A DNA stretch of 64,000 nucleotides from Stenocarpella maydis (Eukaryota > Ascomycota > Sordariomycetes > Diaporthales > Diaporthaceae): the NCBI GenBank assembly GCA_002270565.1, contig NQMI01000044.1:62001-126000 (forward strand), read 5' to 3'. This document shows positions 1-12,300 of the stretch, one piece after another. Below the pieces are notes generated by a model. That model ran no database searches. It was not told the DNA's origin and saw only the letters and a program-made list of their open reading frames with translations. A program made the position numbers and the translations under genes. Positions within the stretch are counted from its first letter, which is position 1. Each line of letters starts with the position of its first letter.

Positions 1-183
1 TACTCCAAGTTTGGCGCGATTATCATCGAGAAGGTTCGTGAGAGCGGCAGGAGTAGCCTCTCATACCGCCTCTTCGTAGATGGCGCCGAGGCCTGGAACA
101 CCACGGTCCTGTCGCCCGAGGGGACTGAGCAGGGCAGGCTCGGTGCCACGAATTTCTGGGCCCGATTCATGGGCTCGCGGTAG
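1..183 (+). CDS. C-terminal fragment of an unidentified protein (cut by window edge)
   Basis: Frame 1 is open from the first base to a TAG at 181-183, giving about 60 residues that begin YSKFGAIIIEKV and end NFWARFMGSR. The composition is that of a folded protein (alternating hydrophobic beta-like stretches, a central RLFVDGAEAW), not of chance reading. The start and most of the gene lie outside the window, and I do not recognise the family; a beta-rich C-terminal domain as found in some metallophosphoesterases is only a guess. It is convergent with the RhoGAP gene, whose stop is at 693. Confidence 0.5.
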   Translation, partial: YSKFGAIIIEKVRESGRSSLSYRLFVDGAEAWNTTVLSPEGTEQGRLGATNFWARFMGSR

Positions 184-692
184 AACTTTATGGTTCGAAT
201 TAGGTTTGATTTCGGAAAATTGTCCGCCGCATTTGACGTGCATGCCACCAGATTCGTGACAACATGATTGCACTAAATGTAGTGCAAGACTATTTTACCC
301 TGGAGGATTATGCTAGATAAGAAGAGCATTCAGGCGGTCTCATACAGATTACCGGGCAGTTCTTGATCGGCGTTAGGCTGGCATGTTTTTTTCTCTCCGG
401 CATGTTCGTACACGCGTATACAAAGGCGACTGCTCTACGCTTAAACTCAATAGGTGTTTCTTTTCGCCCATTAAGCATACTTGATATGGCCTTGTCCCTG
501 GTGGCCGCTCTGCAGTTTTACTCTTGTCCTTCCTATTCAAGAGACTAACAGGGGGGGGATTCTATTAGTTTGCATAAAAATACTCATTGACAGGTTGGAC
601 CCGTTCCTGCTATGCGACTCAGCCCATTTGTGAAGTCAAACTCACCAGGACCAAAGTTAATGAATGAAACGACGGCATGAGGCGAGTCTCAT
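184..692. other. Convergent intergenic region
   Basis: About 510 bp between two converging stop codons, so it should contain both 3' UTRs and polyadenylation sites. A run of eight G lies near 551. No coding potential is seen. Confidence 0.5.
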
Positions 693-3600
693 CTACAGTA
701 TATCATCCATAAACTCGGGATCAGCGATCTCGCCCATCTCATCGGTAGCAGCCCAGTGTCTCCCCTCAGCCCCGTACGTATTTCTCACTACCGTACTCCC
801 GGAACAGTCTGACATGGCATCACTACCTATCAGAACACAAGTCCCAGTGGGACGGATATTCTCAGGAGCTCTTCTTGCACTCTGATTCATCCTTGCAGAC
901 AATGGTTGGTGTTGCGACGAACGATCACCAATGTCAATGTTATCGGGCAGGCCGCTCACAAAGGAGAAGTCATGGCCGTGTCCACCACTCTGCGCTCGTA
1001 TTTCATGACCTCGTATAGCCATTCTGTCAAAGCTATCGATTTTGTTCTCGGCCCTCTCGGCCCTCCTCTTCCACTTAACCAAGTCCGCTTTGGCCCGATC
1101 CAGGTCTTCTTGGAGGAGGATCTGGTTCACTTGGCTTTTCTTCCTATTCTCCTCGAACTCGAGGCGGAGCTGGGTGTATTCTTCGTTCCTGCACGCCAGC
1201 TCTTGTCTGAGGCTACGGACTTGGTCGCGTAGTGAGGAGGAATTGCGGCCACGGTCTAAACCTTTGCTGGGGCTGGAGCTGGAATTATACGAGCCCCCAT
1301 TTTTGTAGTCCGGAGTCTCAGTGCAGGCCGATGTCATACTCTGCTGCGAGAGACGTGGAAGATCGGTGATACCAGTCCCGGTTGTGACTTGTACTGTGGG
1401 GCCGGAGTAATACGCGACGGGCCTTGTTTCGTGTCGGGCTGCCAGGGAAGGTCGTGGTAAGGTCGCTGAACCATCCAACTGTGCCAAGGGAACCGAGTCT
1501 GTGTCGGAGACTGCCTTCTTGGTGGGTGAGTTTGAGGGGGTTCTCGGTCCTGGCTTTTCGGGATGCGGCCGAACAGTCGCCAGCTGGACCCCTAATTCAT
1601 CTCGAGCTGCGGTAGACCCTGCCTCACGTCCAGTCCTGCCACCGCTGTCCGCATGCTGTGGCCTTGGAATTTTGGATCGCCTGGGACTTTCGGCTGTTGT
1701 AGGAAGCAGGAGGATTGTGTCCCGTGACTGACGCATTAGTGAAGCTGGAGTCGACGCCGAGGTAGCAGGCTGAAGCGGAGACGGATTGCTGGTATATGGT
1801 GACACCAGCGCAGCAGCCTCTCGTTGATACTTGCGGTTGACAACGTCCAAAGGAGGCGTTGAAGGCGGAGCTTTGGCGGCACTGTCGAATTTCGCGGCCA
1901 AGTCCATGACCTTACCAGCACCCCGCTTGAGATTAACACGACTGCTGATGGCTGACATGGGCGAGGCTTTCCATGGGGTGGTCAAGGACTGCTTCTGGTC
2001 TTGGCCGTGCACATCATTATGCTGTGGCAAGTAGACTGTAGACCTGCTCTTCCATATTGGGTAAGACGACGGTCGATTGACAACAGTTTGGCTTCCCTCG
2101 AACTTATCCTTGAGATCACGGAACGATCCGCGGCAGAGGTTTCCAGTCAAGACGGTGTCTGCCGCCCCATCCATCTGTTCAGGGGCGCCAATATGTGTGG
2201 CACCGGTGGAAAGTCTCCCTGCCTGGTTATGCTCTTTCTCATGTGTGGATTTGAGTGACCGGCTCGATGATCCAGGGTTTGTCAACCCGGCGGCTGAGTC
2301 TGTGTGGGACGTTTTGGGCTCGTACCGCATCGTGGATGTTCCACTCAGTATTTTGGCACCGGGAATCACTGTGTAGGCAGTCACAGAGTCTAAATCACAT
2401 GATAAAGTGGGTTTCAGGTTCTTCCCAGAAGCCACAGGCAAGTCGTCTTGTTTGGTAGGCTTCGGAATTCTCGATGTGGCCTTTCCCTGGTCACCACGTC
2501 GTGGAGTATCTGCCTTCGACTCATACTTCAACTTTTCTTCTTCAGGTGTGGGTGTTGCCAGATGTTTTTCCGGTGTGGCTCTATTGACTGGTGTCATTAA
2601 TTTTGGGGGACTAGGGGACGCGGAAGATATGTGAAACGGCTGCGCGATTGCGTCTTGACTGTGGTTCTTGGGCGAGAAATTCTCGTGATTCGCTGGCTGA
2701 CTTGCTGTTTGTTCATCCCTTCCGCTCTTTCTGGGCGACTTGAGAGAGCTCTTTAAAGGTGTTGTTCGTCTGGAAATTGTCACTACTTGATTCCCGTTGG
2801 TAGGCTCTTCCATCGGGGGAGAGAGGACTCCAAAGTTCACCAAGCCCCGGGCCAGGTTCGAAGCAGAGCGAACAGGGTATTGGCGTATCTTCTTCACAGG
2901 AAGAGGTTCGCTGGTTCTATCTGTCTGTTGGAAAGACACGGCCCCTGAGCCACTGTCAGCTACCACCCTCAATCATCAGGAACTCAACCTGACACTCACT
3001 AGAGGAAGAAGCTGTAGGGCTAGGTGGGAGATCCTCAGGTTTTTGCATCTCGACAGGCTGCTGCTGGGTGAAGACATCTTCCGAAGGCCTCGTGAAGCTC
3101 CTCGCCCGTCGCGAGTCGGAAGTCGATACACGACTGCGATGTTGCAATATGCCCAAGCTTCCGTCCAGATTCCTCATCTGCTTAACAACGTCTCTCCAGT
3201 TTGTGATAAGCATTTCCGTGATATCATTGGCGACGTGAATTTTGTCAACATCTAAGAAAGGTTGAGGCGGTTCGTTAGTCGACTCTTTGGCTTTTTTCCT
3301 TTCCTTTTTTGACTTGAGCTGAGGTGACACCGGCACCAGGAATAGTCCGGAGCTGGGGTCTGCGAGCTTCACAGAATGAGAGCCGAGCATATCGCCAATA
3401 AGGAGAGGTCCAAAGACGATTCCAAGAGCGCTATAGCCCATAAGGTCTGAAGTGGGCAACGGTCTTCCTGATTCATCTTCCCTTGGAGCCGTCTCTGCAG
3501 CTCTCCCGAGCAGGCATAGAAGACCAAAAACGGCACATATCAATTCCCTCCTGTATTGTGACCTCAGAGTCCCAACAGCGAGGGCAATGAGCCGGGCCCG

Positions 3601-4461
3601 AAGCTTACTTTGTTTTGTTCTGCTGAACTCAGGGTCGGTGTACAACTGGCTGTTGATCGCAACCAGGGCGTCGAACAGTGAAAGAGACCCTAGTATGCCC
3701 CCCGGGAGGCCTGCGAGAAACTTCTTGAATAGAGAAGCAACGTCATGTATACTGGCGTTGATGTGTGAGGGTAGGGCTGGGCTTCGAACTGTGTTGGCGA
3801 CATCACCTCCTGACTGGTGTGCACAATAAAACTCGTACAGCTCGTTGACGACTCGCACCGAACCCGGAATTCTGAACACGCCACGAGTCTTCGGTGCTGC
3901 CCGGTGTTAGTCACGCTGCGTCGACGTCGATACGAGAAGGCTGCTAACCAGAATGCACCAGATGCTGTGCTGTGGCACGAAAGCATGTTGGCAGAATCAA
4001 GGACCCAGGTGTGTACTCGGGAGGCAGATACAAGAAGCTCTTGCCACACAGGCGGACAAGCCCTTGCAAGTCCTGGTCCCTGAGGCTGTCTCTTTTAGGA
4101 TGCATCACATGGGCCGTCACATGGCCAACACTGCGTTTTCGCTTCACACTATGCTCTGTAGACTGGCTAGAGGTTCTCCTGAAGGTTCGTGACCACCAGT
4201 TACGTCTCGGGGCAATCCCTTCAAACTGGTCCATAAGTTAGGAATGATGTCTTGATAGAAACATCCGCAGTCAGATTTGAGTGGTAAAGACATGCCTCTG
4301 GACGTTCCGGCGCGTCAGGGACCAGCTGGCGCACGCCGTGCTATTCTATGGTCAGTCAACCGGTACTGATGGCTCGACAGGGGTGCACACACCTTCTTCG
4401 CTAGCCTGTTGTATTCTTCGACGAATTCATCCCGGTTTGCGATCTCGTCAGTGTCGGACAT
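693..4461 (-). CDS. RhoGAP-domain protein with C-terminal coiled coil
   Basis: Predicted GTPase-activating protein for a Rho-family GTPase, acting in actin and polarity signalling. Five-exon model: 4393-4461 (start MSDTDEIANRDEF), about 4263-4340, 3949-4225, 3000-3896 and 693-2944, giving about 1190 residues. The GAP core lies in exons 3-4: LPPEYTPGSLILPTCF, then GVFRIPGSVRVV, where the Arg of the GVFR motif is the expected arginine finger, then LAGLPGGILGSLSLFDAL. The last exon is long, Ser/Pro-rich and apparently disordered. It ends in a coiled coil (QVRSLRQELACRNEEYTQLR onward) about 60-130 residues from the C-terminus. Introns 4341-4392, 3897-3948 (CTAAC branch) and 2945-2999 are well supported. 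The boundary between exons 2 and 3 is uncertain: GT at 4262 gives a 37-nt intron, GC at 4295 gives 70 nt, and both keep frame. The fungal RhoGAP family call is from recognition of the domain; the GTPase target is unknown. Confidence 0.85.
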
Positions 4462-5702
4462 CAAGTCACCGCTGTTTGAGGTCCAGGTTGCGCTGCTCTG
4501 GAGGCCACTGGATGTCTTCTTGACTGGGACCGACAATCTGCCGTGACACCCCGTGACCGACGGCCTAGGCTGGAGGTCCGGCGTGGAAAGTTCTCGGGAA
4601 GCCCTCATAATCGCAAGAGAGATAGGAAACCAGCACACTGAAAACGATCGTGGACAGCAGCACTGCGCACGACACAAGGTACAGGAGCCGCAGAAGGTGG
4701 TCGTTCAGATGGATCCAGTGGCCGTCCGTCGCTCGCATCGGGATTGGTATCTCCGATTCAATGATGCCCAATAACGAAGATGGAAAGTAGTGAAGTAGCC
4801 AACACCGCCGACGGGTAGATGCAGAAGGACGATAGCGAGATACTGCAGCTGGTACAATCCAAGAGGAGCTGATATAAGCCAACATCGGTGGTGAAGAAGA
4901 CCAAAAAAAAAAAAAAAGGGATCAGGAGGTGCTCGTAGTTGAGAGTTGGGATCTGAACGCCATGTTTACTTGGTCGTTCTGGCTCGTGCTGCAGCTGAGC
5001 CAGGACGAAACCGAAGCACCATTCGTGCTTTCCATTGATCTAGAAGCCCAGGTCAGACAGGATGGGGCCTGCCATTTGCCGGGTTCACACCTGCCCCATC
5101 TGCAGCCTGCCTCATAATTCCGTCAGTCATTCAGACTCAGTAGATCGCACAGCAAGCCAATTCGTTGGATGTTGGTGTAACTTGACCACGGGTGATGCTG
5201 GAGTGGTACCTCGAGACAGGCACTTCTGACAGTCCGGCACCAGGTCCCCCACAATTCACCATGAGCCAGCCGTTCAATACTCGCCTGGTATACCGTGCAA
5301 CCTGCCCGTTGGCACATGCGATGGAAGACGGAAAGTTAAGTGAATTAGTCGCAAAAGAGCTGCCGATGTCGTCCTCGGCGGTCGACAGACGAACATTCTG
5401 CTTTTCTGAGTATATCTAAAGCGCCCATCCGGATTTCTTCGTGTCGACGGTCTTCCTTCCGATATCCCAGGATGAGAGGTGGCCGGCCTCCCGAGACCGC
5501 TCTCCCGGTATGCCGCCCAAAGGTCTATAATAGCCGGGGACAGCAACAAGACTGTACCGATGCAAACAGCCTCCTGGAGTCCCTTCTTCCGTCCGTGACC
5601 CTCCCCAAAACGCCCTGCAAATGCCTCGAAACGCAGAAAAGTCCCATTACGCCTGAATGATGGGAATGTGGGCCAGAGGCTTGAGAACTGTCTTCTGTCT
5701 GG
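4462..5702. other. Intergenic region, RhoGAP promoter and SNF4 3' side
   Basis: About 1.24 kb between two genes on the same (minus) strand. It should hold the RhoGAP promoter and 5' UTR and the SNF4 3' UTR. A run of 15 A occupies 4903-4917. Short ORFs here have no protein-like composition, and I see no gene. Confidence 0.5.
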
Positions 5703-7322
5703 TCATGCTTGCTGCATGTGCTCTTCTTCTCCGTGGATCAGGACATACTTCAGGATGTCAGAGAGGGAGATAATCCCCCTAAGCTTGCTTTTGTCGTCTA
5801 CCACAATTAACCGATGCACCCTTGATTTTCGAACCGTGTCAAATATAGAATCGAGACGATCCTCTTCTGTGCAGGTGTAGATGCCCTGGAAGTCATCCGA
5901 CCGTTTGCACAACGCGTCTCCAACAGTCCCCGACAGCTCATCATAGGCACCGCCCCTAATGCAGGGGATGACGTCGATGGCCTCGAACACGTTGATAACG
6001 GTGTTCTCTGTATCCACTATCGGAACCGCCGAGATGTTGTATTTGACCATGAGCGAGATTACGTCGAGGACCGAGCTGGTCATGCTTGCCGTTGCTAAAT
6101 CCTCGTAGGTTCCGAGGTTGAGCTCTCGAACCGTCTTCTTGAGGAGCATCGTATTCTTCTCGTTGTTGACGGCGATGAACTTTAGTATCCGGTACTGCGT
6201 GATGACGCTGACTACACTCTCCCTGCCTGTCTCGTCGTCAATGTCGACGAGGGGTATTCTGCGGGCTCGGGTCTGCAGCATCTTCCGACAAGCTTCATAG
6301 AGGGGCCGCCCTGGGTGGAATGACACGGTCTCGAGCGGCGTGACGCCAATGGCCTTTTCAACCTCTGATGACATGAAGACAAGCAGGTCAGCATGCCTGG
6401 CAGTGCCACGCGTATGCCGTGATGGTGCTGTCGACGTACCTCGCAAGCTACTCAGACGTAGGCGATCCACATCCTCGAACCTCTCGGGATTTTGAAGATA
6501 GTATTGGATGACGTTGATGTAGTCTGTGCTCGTGAGCAGGCCCGCAAAGGTCGACGTCTTCGAGTCCCATAGCGGAGCGGACACAATGTCTGGATCAGAT
6601 GCGTCAGCGCGGTGTAGAGAGATTGCGGCACCTGGGTCTAGCGTACTGTTTTGCATGAGGATGTTCACACTCGTACGAATAAGGAGGTCATTGTCGAGGA
6701 TGATGAGCCGAAAGGACAGGGGTAGGACATCGTAACTGGTTCGGACCTTGAGGAATTCGCGTATAGCCCTCTGTCAACCAAGTCAGCACTCCCGAACCTG
6801 TCATCGACCGAGACCCTTATGTTCGACAATTGCGATGCTGAGGACCGAGATGCCCATGGCCACCACGGGCAGTACCCCGCACCTCGATGCGGGCTGCGCG
6901 ACGACATTGAGCCACGTTAGATGGGCCCGGCGGCGAGTGCAGCCGGCGGTGGCCTCGCAGACGTGGCACCAGCGGGCGCTCAGGAGTCAAGATGTCGGTC
7001 GGTCGGTCTAGCAGCAGCGCAGGAGACGGCGAGAGGGAAAGAGGCGCGCGGGAGGGGGGGACAGTGCCCCGGCCCGGAGCTTTCAGATGGCCTCACTCAC
7101 CAGACCCTGCATCTGTTCTCTGTCGAGGGGCGACATGAGGGGCGGTATCTCGGGTGCCAAGGCGAATTCTGTGCGACTCTGACTGCTCGTAGGCCTCTGG
7201 GCCAGTGGAGCTCTGAGGTGAAGGAACGTGGAAGGCGTCGCGAAACCTGGAGCCGGGTGTTGTCTTGCACTTGCGATGGCGGCAGGCTTGGGGCTACCCT
7301 CGCTGGATTTAGGGTCCGACAT
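5703..7322 (-). CDS. SNF4: AMP-activated kinase gamma subunit, SNF4
   Basis: Regulatory gamma subunit of the SNF1/AMPK complex, which binds adenine nucleotides through four CBS motifs and controls carbon-starvation responses. Exons 7101-7322, 6440-6770 and 5703-6364 total 1215 nt, or 404 residues. ATG at 7320-7322 gives MSDPKSSEGS; the in-frame GTG upstream is ignored. After a disordered N-terminus comes DREQMQGL, joined across a 330-nt intron to RAIREFLKVRTSYDVLPLSF, the typical start of the family's CBS region. Later landmarks are LTSTDYINVIQYYLQNP, TVINVFEAIDVI and, near the C-terminus, RVHRLIVVDDKSKLRGIIS. The second intron (6365-6439, GTACGT donor, CATCAG acceptor) is 75 nt with no in-frame stop, so unspliced RNA would read through; splicing restores SSLR-EVEKAIGV, as the family requires. 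Intron 1 is long for this locus. Divergent from VAC8. Confidence 0.93.
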
Positions 7323-7711
7323 GACTGTGACCTGTTGCACACTGAAGGGGATGGCCGGCTCTATGTCGGGCTCGAGGCCTGGTCCTAGTGTCCCGATTCA
7401 GGCCTGGTTTGGTTTGTGTGACCGCGCCGGGGGAATTGGAGAAGCAGCCTCGCGCCTCTCGACAATACCTGCCGGTCCGTCGGCGCGGGGATCACAGCTG
7501 CCTTCTGGGGGCTTGCCGGGGCTTGCTGGTGCTCCTGGTGATAGTGGCGATAGTGACGGTGGTGTTGATGGTGAAACCAGGCGTCGAGGCGACGGTGCGC
7601 AGCAGGCAGGCAGGCAACAGGGAGAGAGGAACGGAACGGAGGGACACAGGACAAGTAGGGCTCTCAGTCTGATATCTGCGGGCAATATCTGTCTCTTCTC
7701 CCAGGCACCGA

Positions 7712-7734
7712 CTGCTGCTGCTGCTGCTGCTGCA
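7712..7734 (+). repeat. (CTG)7 microsatellite
   Basis: Seven tandem CTG units followed by CAG, in the SNF4 upstream region. It reads as CAG on the SNF4 sense strand. It is probably non-coding. Confidence 0.85.
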
Positions 7735-9031
7735 GTGTCCAACCCAGCCAACAGACGATTGATGCTTCTTCCTCGCGGGTGGTGTTCCGTGCTACTTGCC
7801 CAGCTGCTGCAGTTCGCCCAAGCATTGGCTTTCGCCTGGGCTGGGAGTGAGCACATACATAGTCTACATGGTTTATCAGATAAGCTACCACAGCAAGCAA
7901 CCTAAGCGGCCCCCTTCACATGCGCCGACGACACGGCGGACCAAGGGCAACGTTGAACATGTCGTCTGCCTTGTCCTGTAATGCTTTCCTGTTTCATCCT
8001 GGATCAACACACACAAGAAATACTGACATCTCATCTCCATGACCGCTGCTCTGATTGATGCTAAAATGGCAGATCCCACACACCTGCACTAAGCGTCTGA
8101 TGTTGGGACTAATAAAGCAGGGTGCCCAAAGAGGCAATTGAAAGACCACACAGTAACCTGGGTAGAAGTTGCAGCCACCGCATCCGCACAAGTAGTAAGG
8201 AGCTCTCGCATCTACTTGACTTGTTATCGATTTTCCCTCTCCCACACAATGTCCCCGGCCGCACCTCGAATGGGCCTGTTATTGACGGCGCATGCACGAG
8301 GATCCAAGAGCTGCGTACCTTGGTACACCAAAGCTCTACCCAGAACAATGATTCATTAGTAGTTTGTTCGCTTCTTGAGGAGGACCTCTTCGCTTCTTGG
8401 AAGGGGTCAAGCGCGGGCAGTAAGGAGAGGCTGTCTGGAGGAGAAGCTTCGAGAGGCGGAGAGCTGCTACATACACATGCAAGGAGAGGTTGTTGCAGAG
8501 AGAGAACTGGTGTGGGGGAAAGTTGTTCTAGAAAAGGAAAGAAGCTGTCGCAGAGGCAAAGGGATGATAAGGTAGAGATATAGGTAGGTATACTAGCCTC
8601 GATACCTTGATACAATCCCACGAAATACCTTCTTCTGAGTTGCCCCGTACGCGCCTCTGATATGTCCTTCTTGGGATGCCCTCCGCCAGGTTGCCATGCT
8701 GCGGGAACTGATCCGCTCTAGAGTAAACCAGACAGATCAATGCTGAGAGAGGAAGGCCGTTTGATTTGGTCTACCGAGCGCTAGCCGTTTGATGTTCTTC
8801 TGTATATGTCGAGTGTACCTAGGCTGTGTCCACTCCGTCCCCAGGTTACATAGATGACCTTGGTACTTGGTGTACATGACCACGTATCTGATTATCAGTC
8901 TGGTTGGTGATCCTACAGTTCATCACGCACAGCTTAAGCTCACACACCATGAAATCAGTGGTGCATAAGCTAATGAGAATGGCAATCTAGAAGGTCCGAT
9001 CGAACATGGCACGGATTAAACAGTAGCACTT

Positions 9032-9182
9032 GTAGGTAGGTAGGTAGGTAGTACAACTACCAGGTAGGTATGGAGATGAATCAGTATGCAGAGGCAATCC
9101 TACCCTCCCAGCCAATCCCAGCTGGCTACCATGTGCGGATAATCGTATAGGTAGGTACACTAGGTACCGGTACGTACCTACC
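9032..9182. repeat. TAGG/TACC motif cluster
   Basis: Tandem GTAG GTAG units at 9032-9051, then further GGTAGGTA, CTAGGTACCGGTAC and TACCTACC words to 9182, together forming inverted-repeat-capable sequence. It lies about 450-600 bp upstream of the VAC8 start. Similar words recur near 8576, 17473, 24101 and 53406. Confidence 0.75.
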
Positions 9183-9633
9183 GGGTCAGCGACGCGACCA
9201 ACATTTGAACACAAGATGCTGGGGGAGCTGGGGGCTGGGCGGGAGCCTTTCCACTGGGTCCGTATGGGTCCCGCCCGCTGCCCACCGCGCCACCCTGCGC
9301 CCAAGGCAAACTTGGGGAGCAAAACGGGAGGGAAGCTTTGGCTTTGCTTTACCTTTGCTCTCTTTTGCTCACCAAACAACATCCCCATAATTACGTACGC
9401 TCCGGCGCAGCGCTCAACGCCCAGCCCCAGCTCCTCCATCTCCTCCATCCCTATCTCTGATAGGATCCCATTCTCTGAGCTCTTATTGCACCGACTCTCC
9501 GCCCAGCCTTGGTGCCGCCAGCGGTCGCGCCTTCGGGGCACACAGCTGCCGCGCCTCCAGCATCTCAAATCTGTTGACACGGCCACCCCAGCAACCTGAA
9601 GCCGGTCCAAACAACCCGCCGCCCGCCTTCGAG

Positions 9634-11720
9634 ATGGGCGTCTGCAGCTCCTCCTGCTGTGGAGGTATGCCCTGTCATCGCCCACATATGTCCCTCATGC
9701 CCGGTCTAACCTCCGTGTAGCCAAATCCCGCGATGGCCTGTACGAGCCCGTACTCGCTGACAGCGAGCGGGAGGCAGTCGCCGACCTCCTGCAGTATCTC
9801 GAAAATGTCCGCTTTTCCCTGCTCCCTTGTTCATCACGCCGTAGACTGATATCTCCCAGCGGGGCGAAACCGACTTCTTCTCGGGCGAGCCTCTTCGAGC
9901 CCTGAGCACCCTCGTCTTCTCCGATAACATCGATCTCCAACGAAGTGCGAGTCTGACATTCGCAGAGATCACCGAGAGAGGTGCGTACTGTACAGGCGGC
10001 AGGAGGCAGGCAGCAAGACGAGTTTTCAGGACGACATTGCTCGAACCAGCGTGGTGCTTGCTGGGCTGTCGTCGGTCCCAATCAGCCCTTGCTAACTTGA
10101 AGCCCAACAGACGTCAGGGAGGTCGACCGCGACACCCTCGAACCAATATTGTTCTTGCTCCAAAGCTCCGACATCGAGGTGCAACGGGCAGCCAGCGCAG
10201 CTCTTGGGAATCTGGCAGTCAACAGTAAGTTTCATTATTTGCAGACGCGCAAACAAGTGGCTAACACTCCTCGCAGCGGAGAACAAGGTTCTCATCGTTC
10301 AACTCGGCGGTCTTCCACCTCTCATCCGTCAGATGCTGTCGCCCAACGTCGAGGTGCAATGTAATGCTGTTGGGTGCATCACAAATCTCGCCACGCATGA
10401 AGAAAATAAGGCAAAAATTGCAAAGTCTGGCGCTCTTGGGCCGCTCACGCGTTTGGCGAAGTCCAGGGACATGCGCGTGCAAAGAAATGCCACTGGGGCC
10501 CTGTTGAACATGACACATTCCGGTATGTTTGCTTAGGAGCTCTCATTTCGGAGATACCTGCCTGACCTCGTTATTCAGATGAGAACCGCCAACAGCTTGT
10601 CAATGCTGGCGCCATACCAGTCCTTGTGCAACTTCTTTCATCATCCGATGTCGATGTCCAGTATTACTGCACGACGGCCTTAAGCAACATAGCAGTCGAC
10701 GCGACCAACCGGAAGAAGCTGGCACAGTCGGAACCAAAACTGGTCCAGTCTCTGGTCAACTTGATGGACTCATCGTCACCAAAGGTTCAGTGCCAAGCTG
10801 CTCTTGCCCTTCGGAACCTGGCTTCGGATGAAAAGTACCAGCTTGATATCGTGAGGTCTCATGGCCTGCACCCTCTACTCCGACTTCTCCAGTCATCATA
10901 CCTGCCCCTCATACTGTCTGCAGTCGCTTGTATAAGGAACATTTCGATACATCCCATGAACGAGTCACCAATCATCGAAGCCGGCTTCCTGAAACCGCTC
11001 GTCGACCTCCTCGGCTCTACAGACAATGAAGAGATCCAGTGCCACGCCATTTCCACCCTGAGAAACCTAGCTGCCAGTTCAGACCGTAACAAGGCGCTTG
11101 TCTTGGAGGCCGGGGCCGTGCAGAAGTGCAAGCAGCTTGTACTTGACGTCCCAGTCACGGTGCAGTCAGAGATGACTGCGGCCATAGCAGTTCTGGCGCT
11201 GAGCGACGAGCTGAAGACACACCTTTTGGATCTCGGCGTCTTCGACGTGTTGATACCACTGACGCAGTCGTCAAGCATTGAAGTTCAAGGCAACAGTGCT
11301 GCAGCACTGGGCAATCTCTCATCCAAAGGTGTGTCTCCTTGTTTCCACCACCTAGTGCTGTGGTAGAAGGCTAACCAGTAGACAGTGGGGGAATATGCCA
11401 TATTCATACAGGCCTGGACCGAGCCACACGGCGGCATCCATGGGTATCTGAGCAGGTTCCTTGCGAGCGGGGATGCAACCTTCCAGCACATTGCGATCTG
11501 GACATTGCTACAACTCCTGGAGTCTGAAGACAAGAAGCTGATCGGATTGATTGGCAAGTCAGATGACGTGGTCGACATGATCAAGCACATCGCGAACAAG
11601 CAAATCGAGGCCGAGGAAAACGAGGCCGAGGAGGATGATGAGGGCGAGGTGGTCAACCTTGCCCAACGGTGCTTGGAGCTTCTGGGACAGAGCGGCTCCA
11701 AAGCCCACATCGAGGGCTGA
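9634..11720 (+). CDS. VAC8: Vacuolar armadillo-repeat protein VAC8
   Basis: Armadillo scaffold on the vacuole membrane, used in vacuole inheritance, fusion, nucleus-vacuole contact and autophagy in yeast. Seven exons: 9634-9664, 9721-9806, 9860-9980, 10111-10224, 10277-10522, 10579-11328 and 11386-11720; 1683 nt, 560 residues, close to yeast Vac8. The N-terminus [10 protein letters not shown] carries Gly2 for myristoylation and Cys4, Cys8 and Cys9 for palmitoylation, so the start is secure. Repeated ARM signatures follow, for example [42 protein letters not shown] and [14 protein letters not shown]. An acidic stretch ([14 protein letters not shown]) precedes the C-terminal LAQRCLELL. Every junction keeps frame; donors include GTATGC, GTGCGT, GTAAGT, GTATGT and GTGTGT, while the second intron uses a weaker GTCCGC. 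Exon 1 is only 31 nt and encodes little more than the lipidation signal. Confidence 0.96.
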
Positions 11721-12300
11721 GATCCTGTTCAATACCGCGGGTTGATGAATCGAAGATTGTATGGAGGCTTATGGCATTTGTTATTTCCAACGGTCGGGGG
11801 CTACGGCGTCTCTTCTCTGCGTCTCGTATACCTGCATTTACTTTGGACTCGGCAAACCGGCACGGTGTTCCCTGGCGTATGACTATATACAACATTGGGG
11901 GAAGGGGAGAGCGCTTCTTTGTTGTTTGACTTTGTTCTGCATATATTGTTTTCTTTATCTGTTCAGTGCTGGGAATTCGAAACCGCACCACTTTACTTCA
12001 AAGAGCTGACCCCACCTGACTCTGTGTCTCTTTTGTAATTACTACGCAAAAGCTAATGGCTTGACAAGATAATCCCCTTCGTCATCCCCGTCTTGGTCCG
12101 GATGTCATGATGCTTCATCCATCTCCAAGGGGTGTCGTTAGCCCAATACCATGCCAATCTGACAGGCTGCCCATACCTTGTCGGGAGCGCAGCCCTTTTG
12201 TCGCTATGCTTTGATATCACCGTCTCAGTGGTGGCTCATGTTTCTAATATTGCCTCCAGGGCCCTGGAATTATGCCTTGAGCAGGACTGCACCTGTCAGC
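11721..12300. other. Convergent intergenic region VAC8/IMP1
   Basis: About 580 bp between converging stops, expected to hold both 3' UTRs. No protein-like ORF or repeat stands out. Confidence 0.5.

Larger units (their letters stand above)
7323..9633. promoter_or_regulatory. Divergent SNF4/VAC8 intergenic region
   Basis: About 2.3 kb between two start codons on opposite strands, so it holds both promoters and 5' UTRs. It contains a CTG microsatellite (7712-7732), pyrimidine-rich stretches and a cluster of TAGGTA/TACCTA motifs (8576-8600, 8815, 9032-9051, 9148-9182). The ORFs here, including a 225-codon one starting at 7228, are Ala/Gly/Arg-rich and antisense to SNF4 exon 1; I do not accept them as genes. 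Confidence 0.6.

Noticed and set aside
7228..7905. 225-codon plus-strand ORF near SNF4
   Set aside because: Overlaps SNF4 exon 1 in antisense, Ala/Gly/Arg-rich, includes the CTG repeat; no family resemblance.
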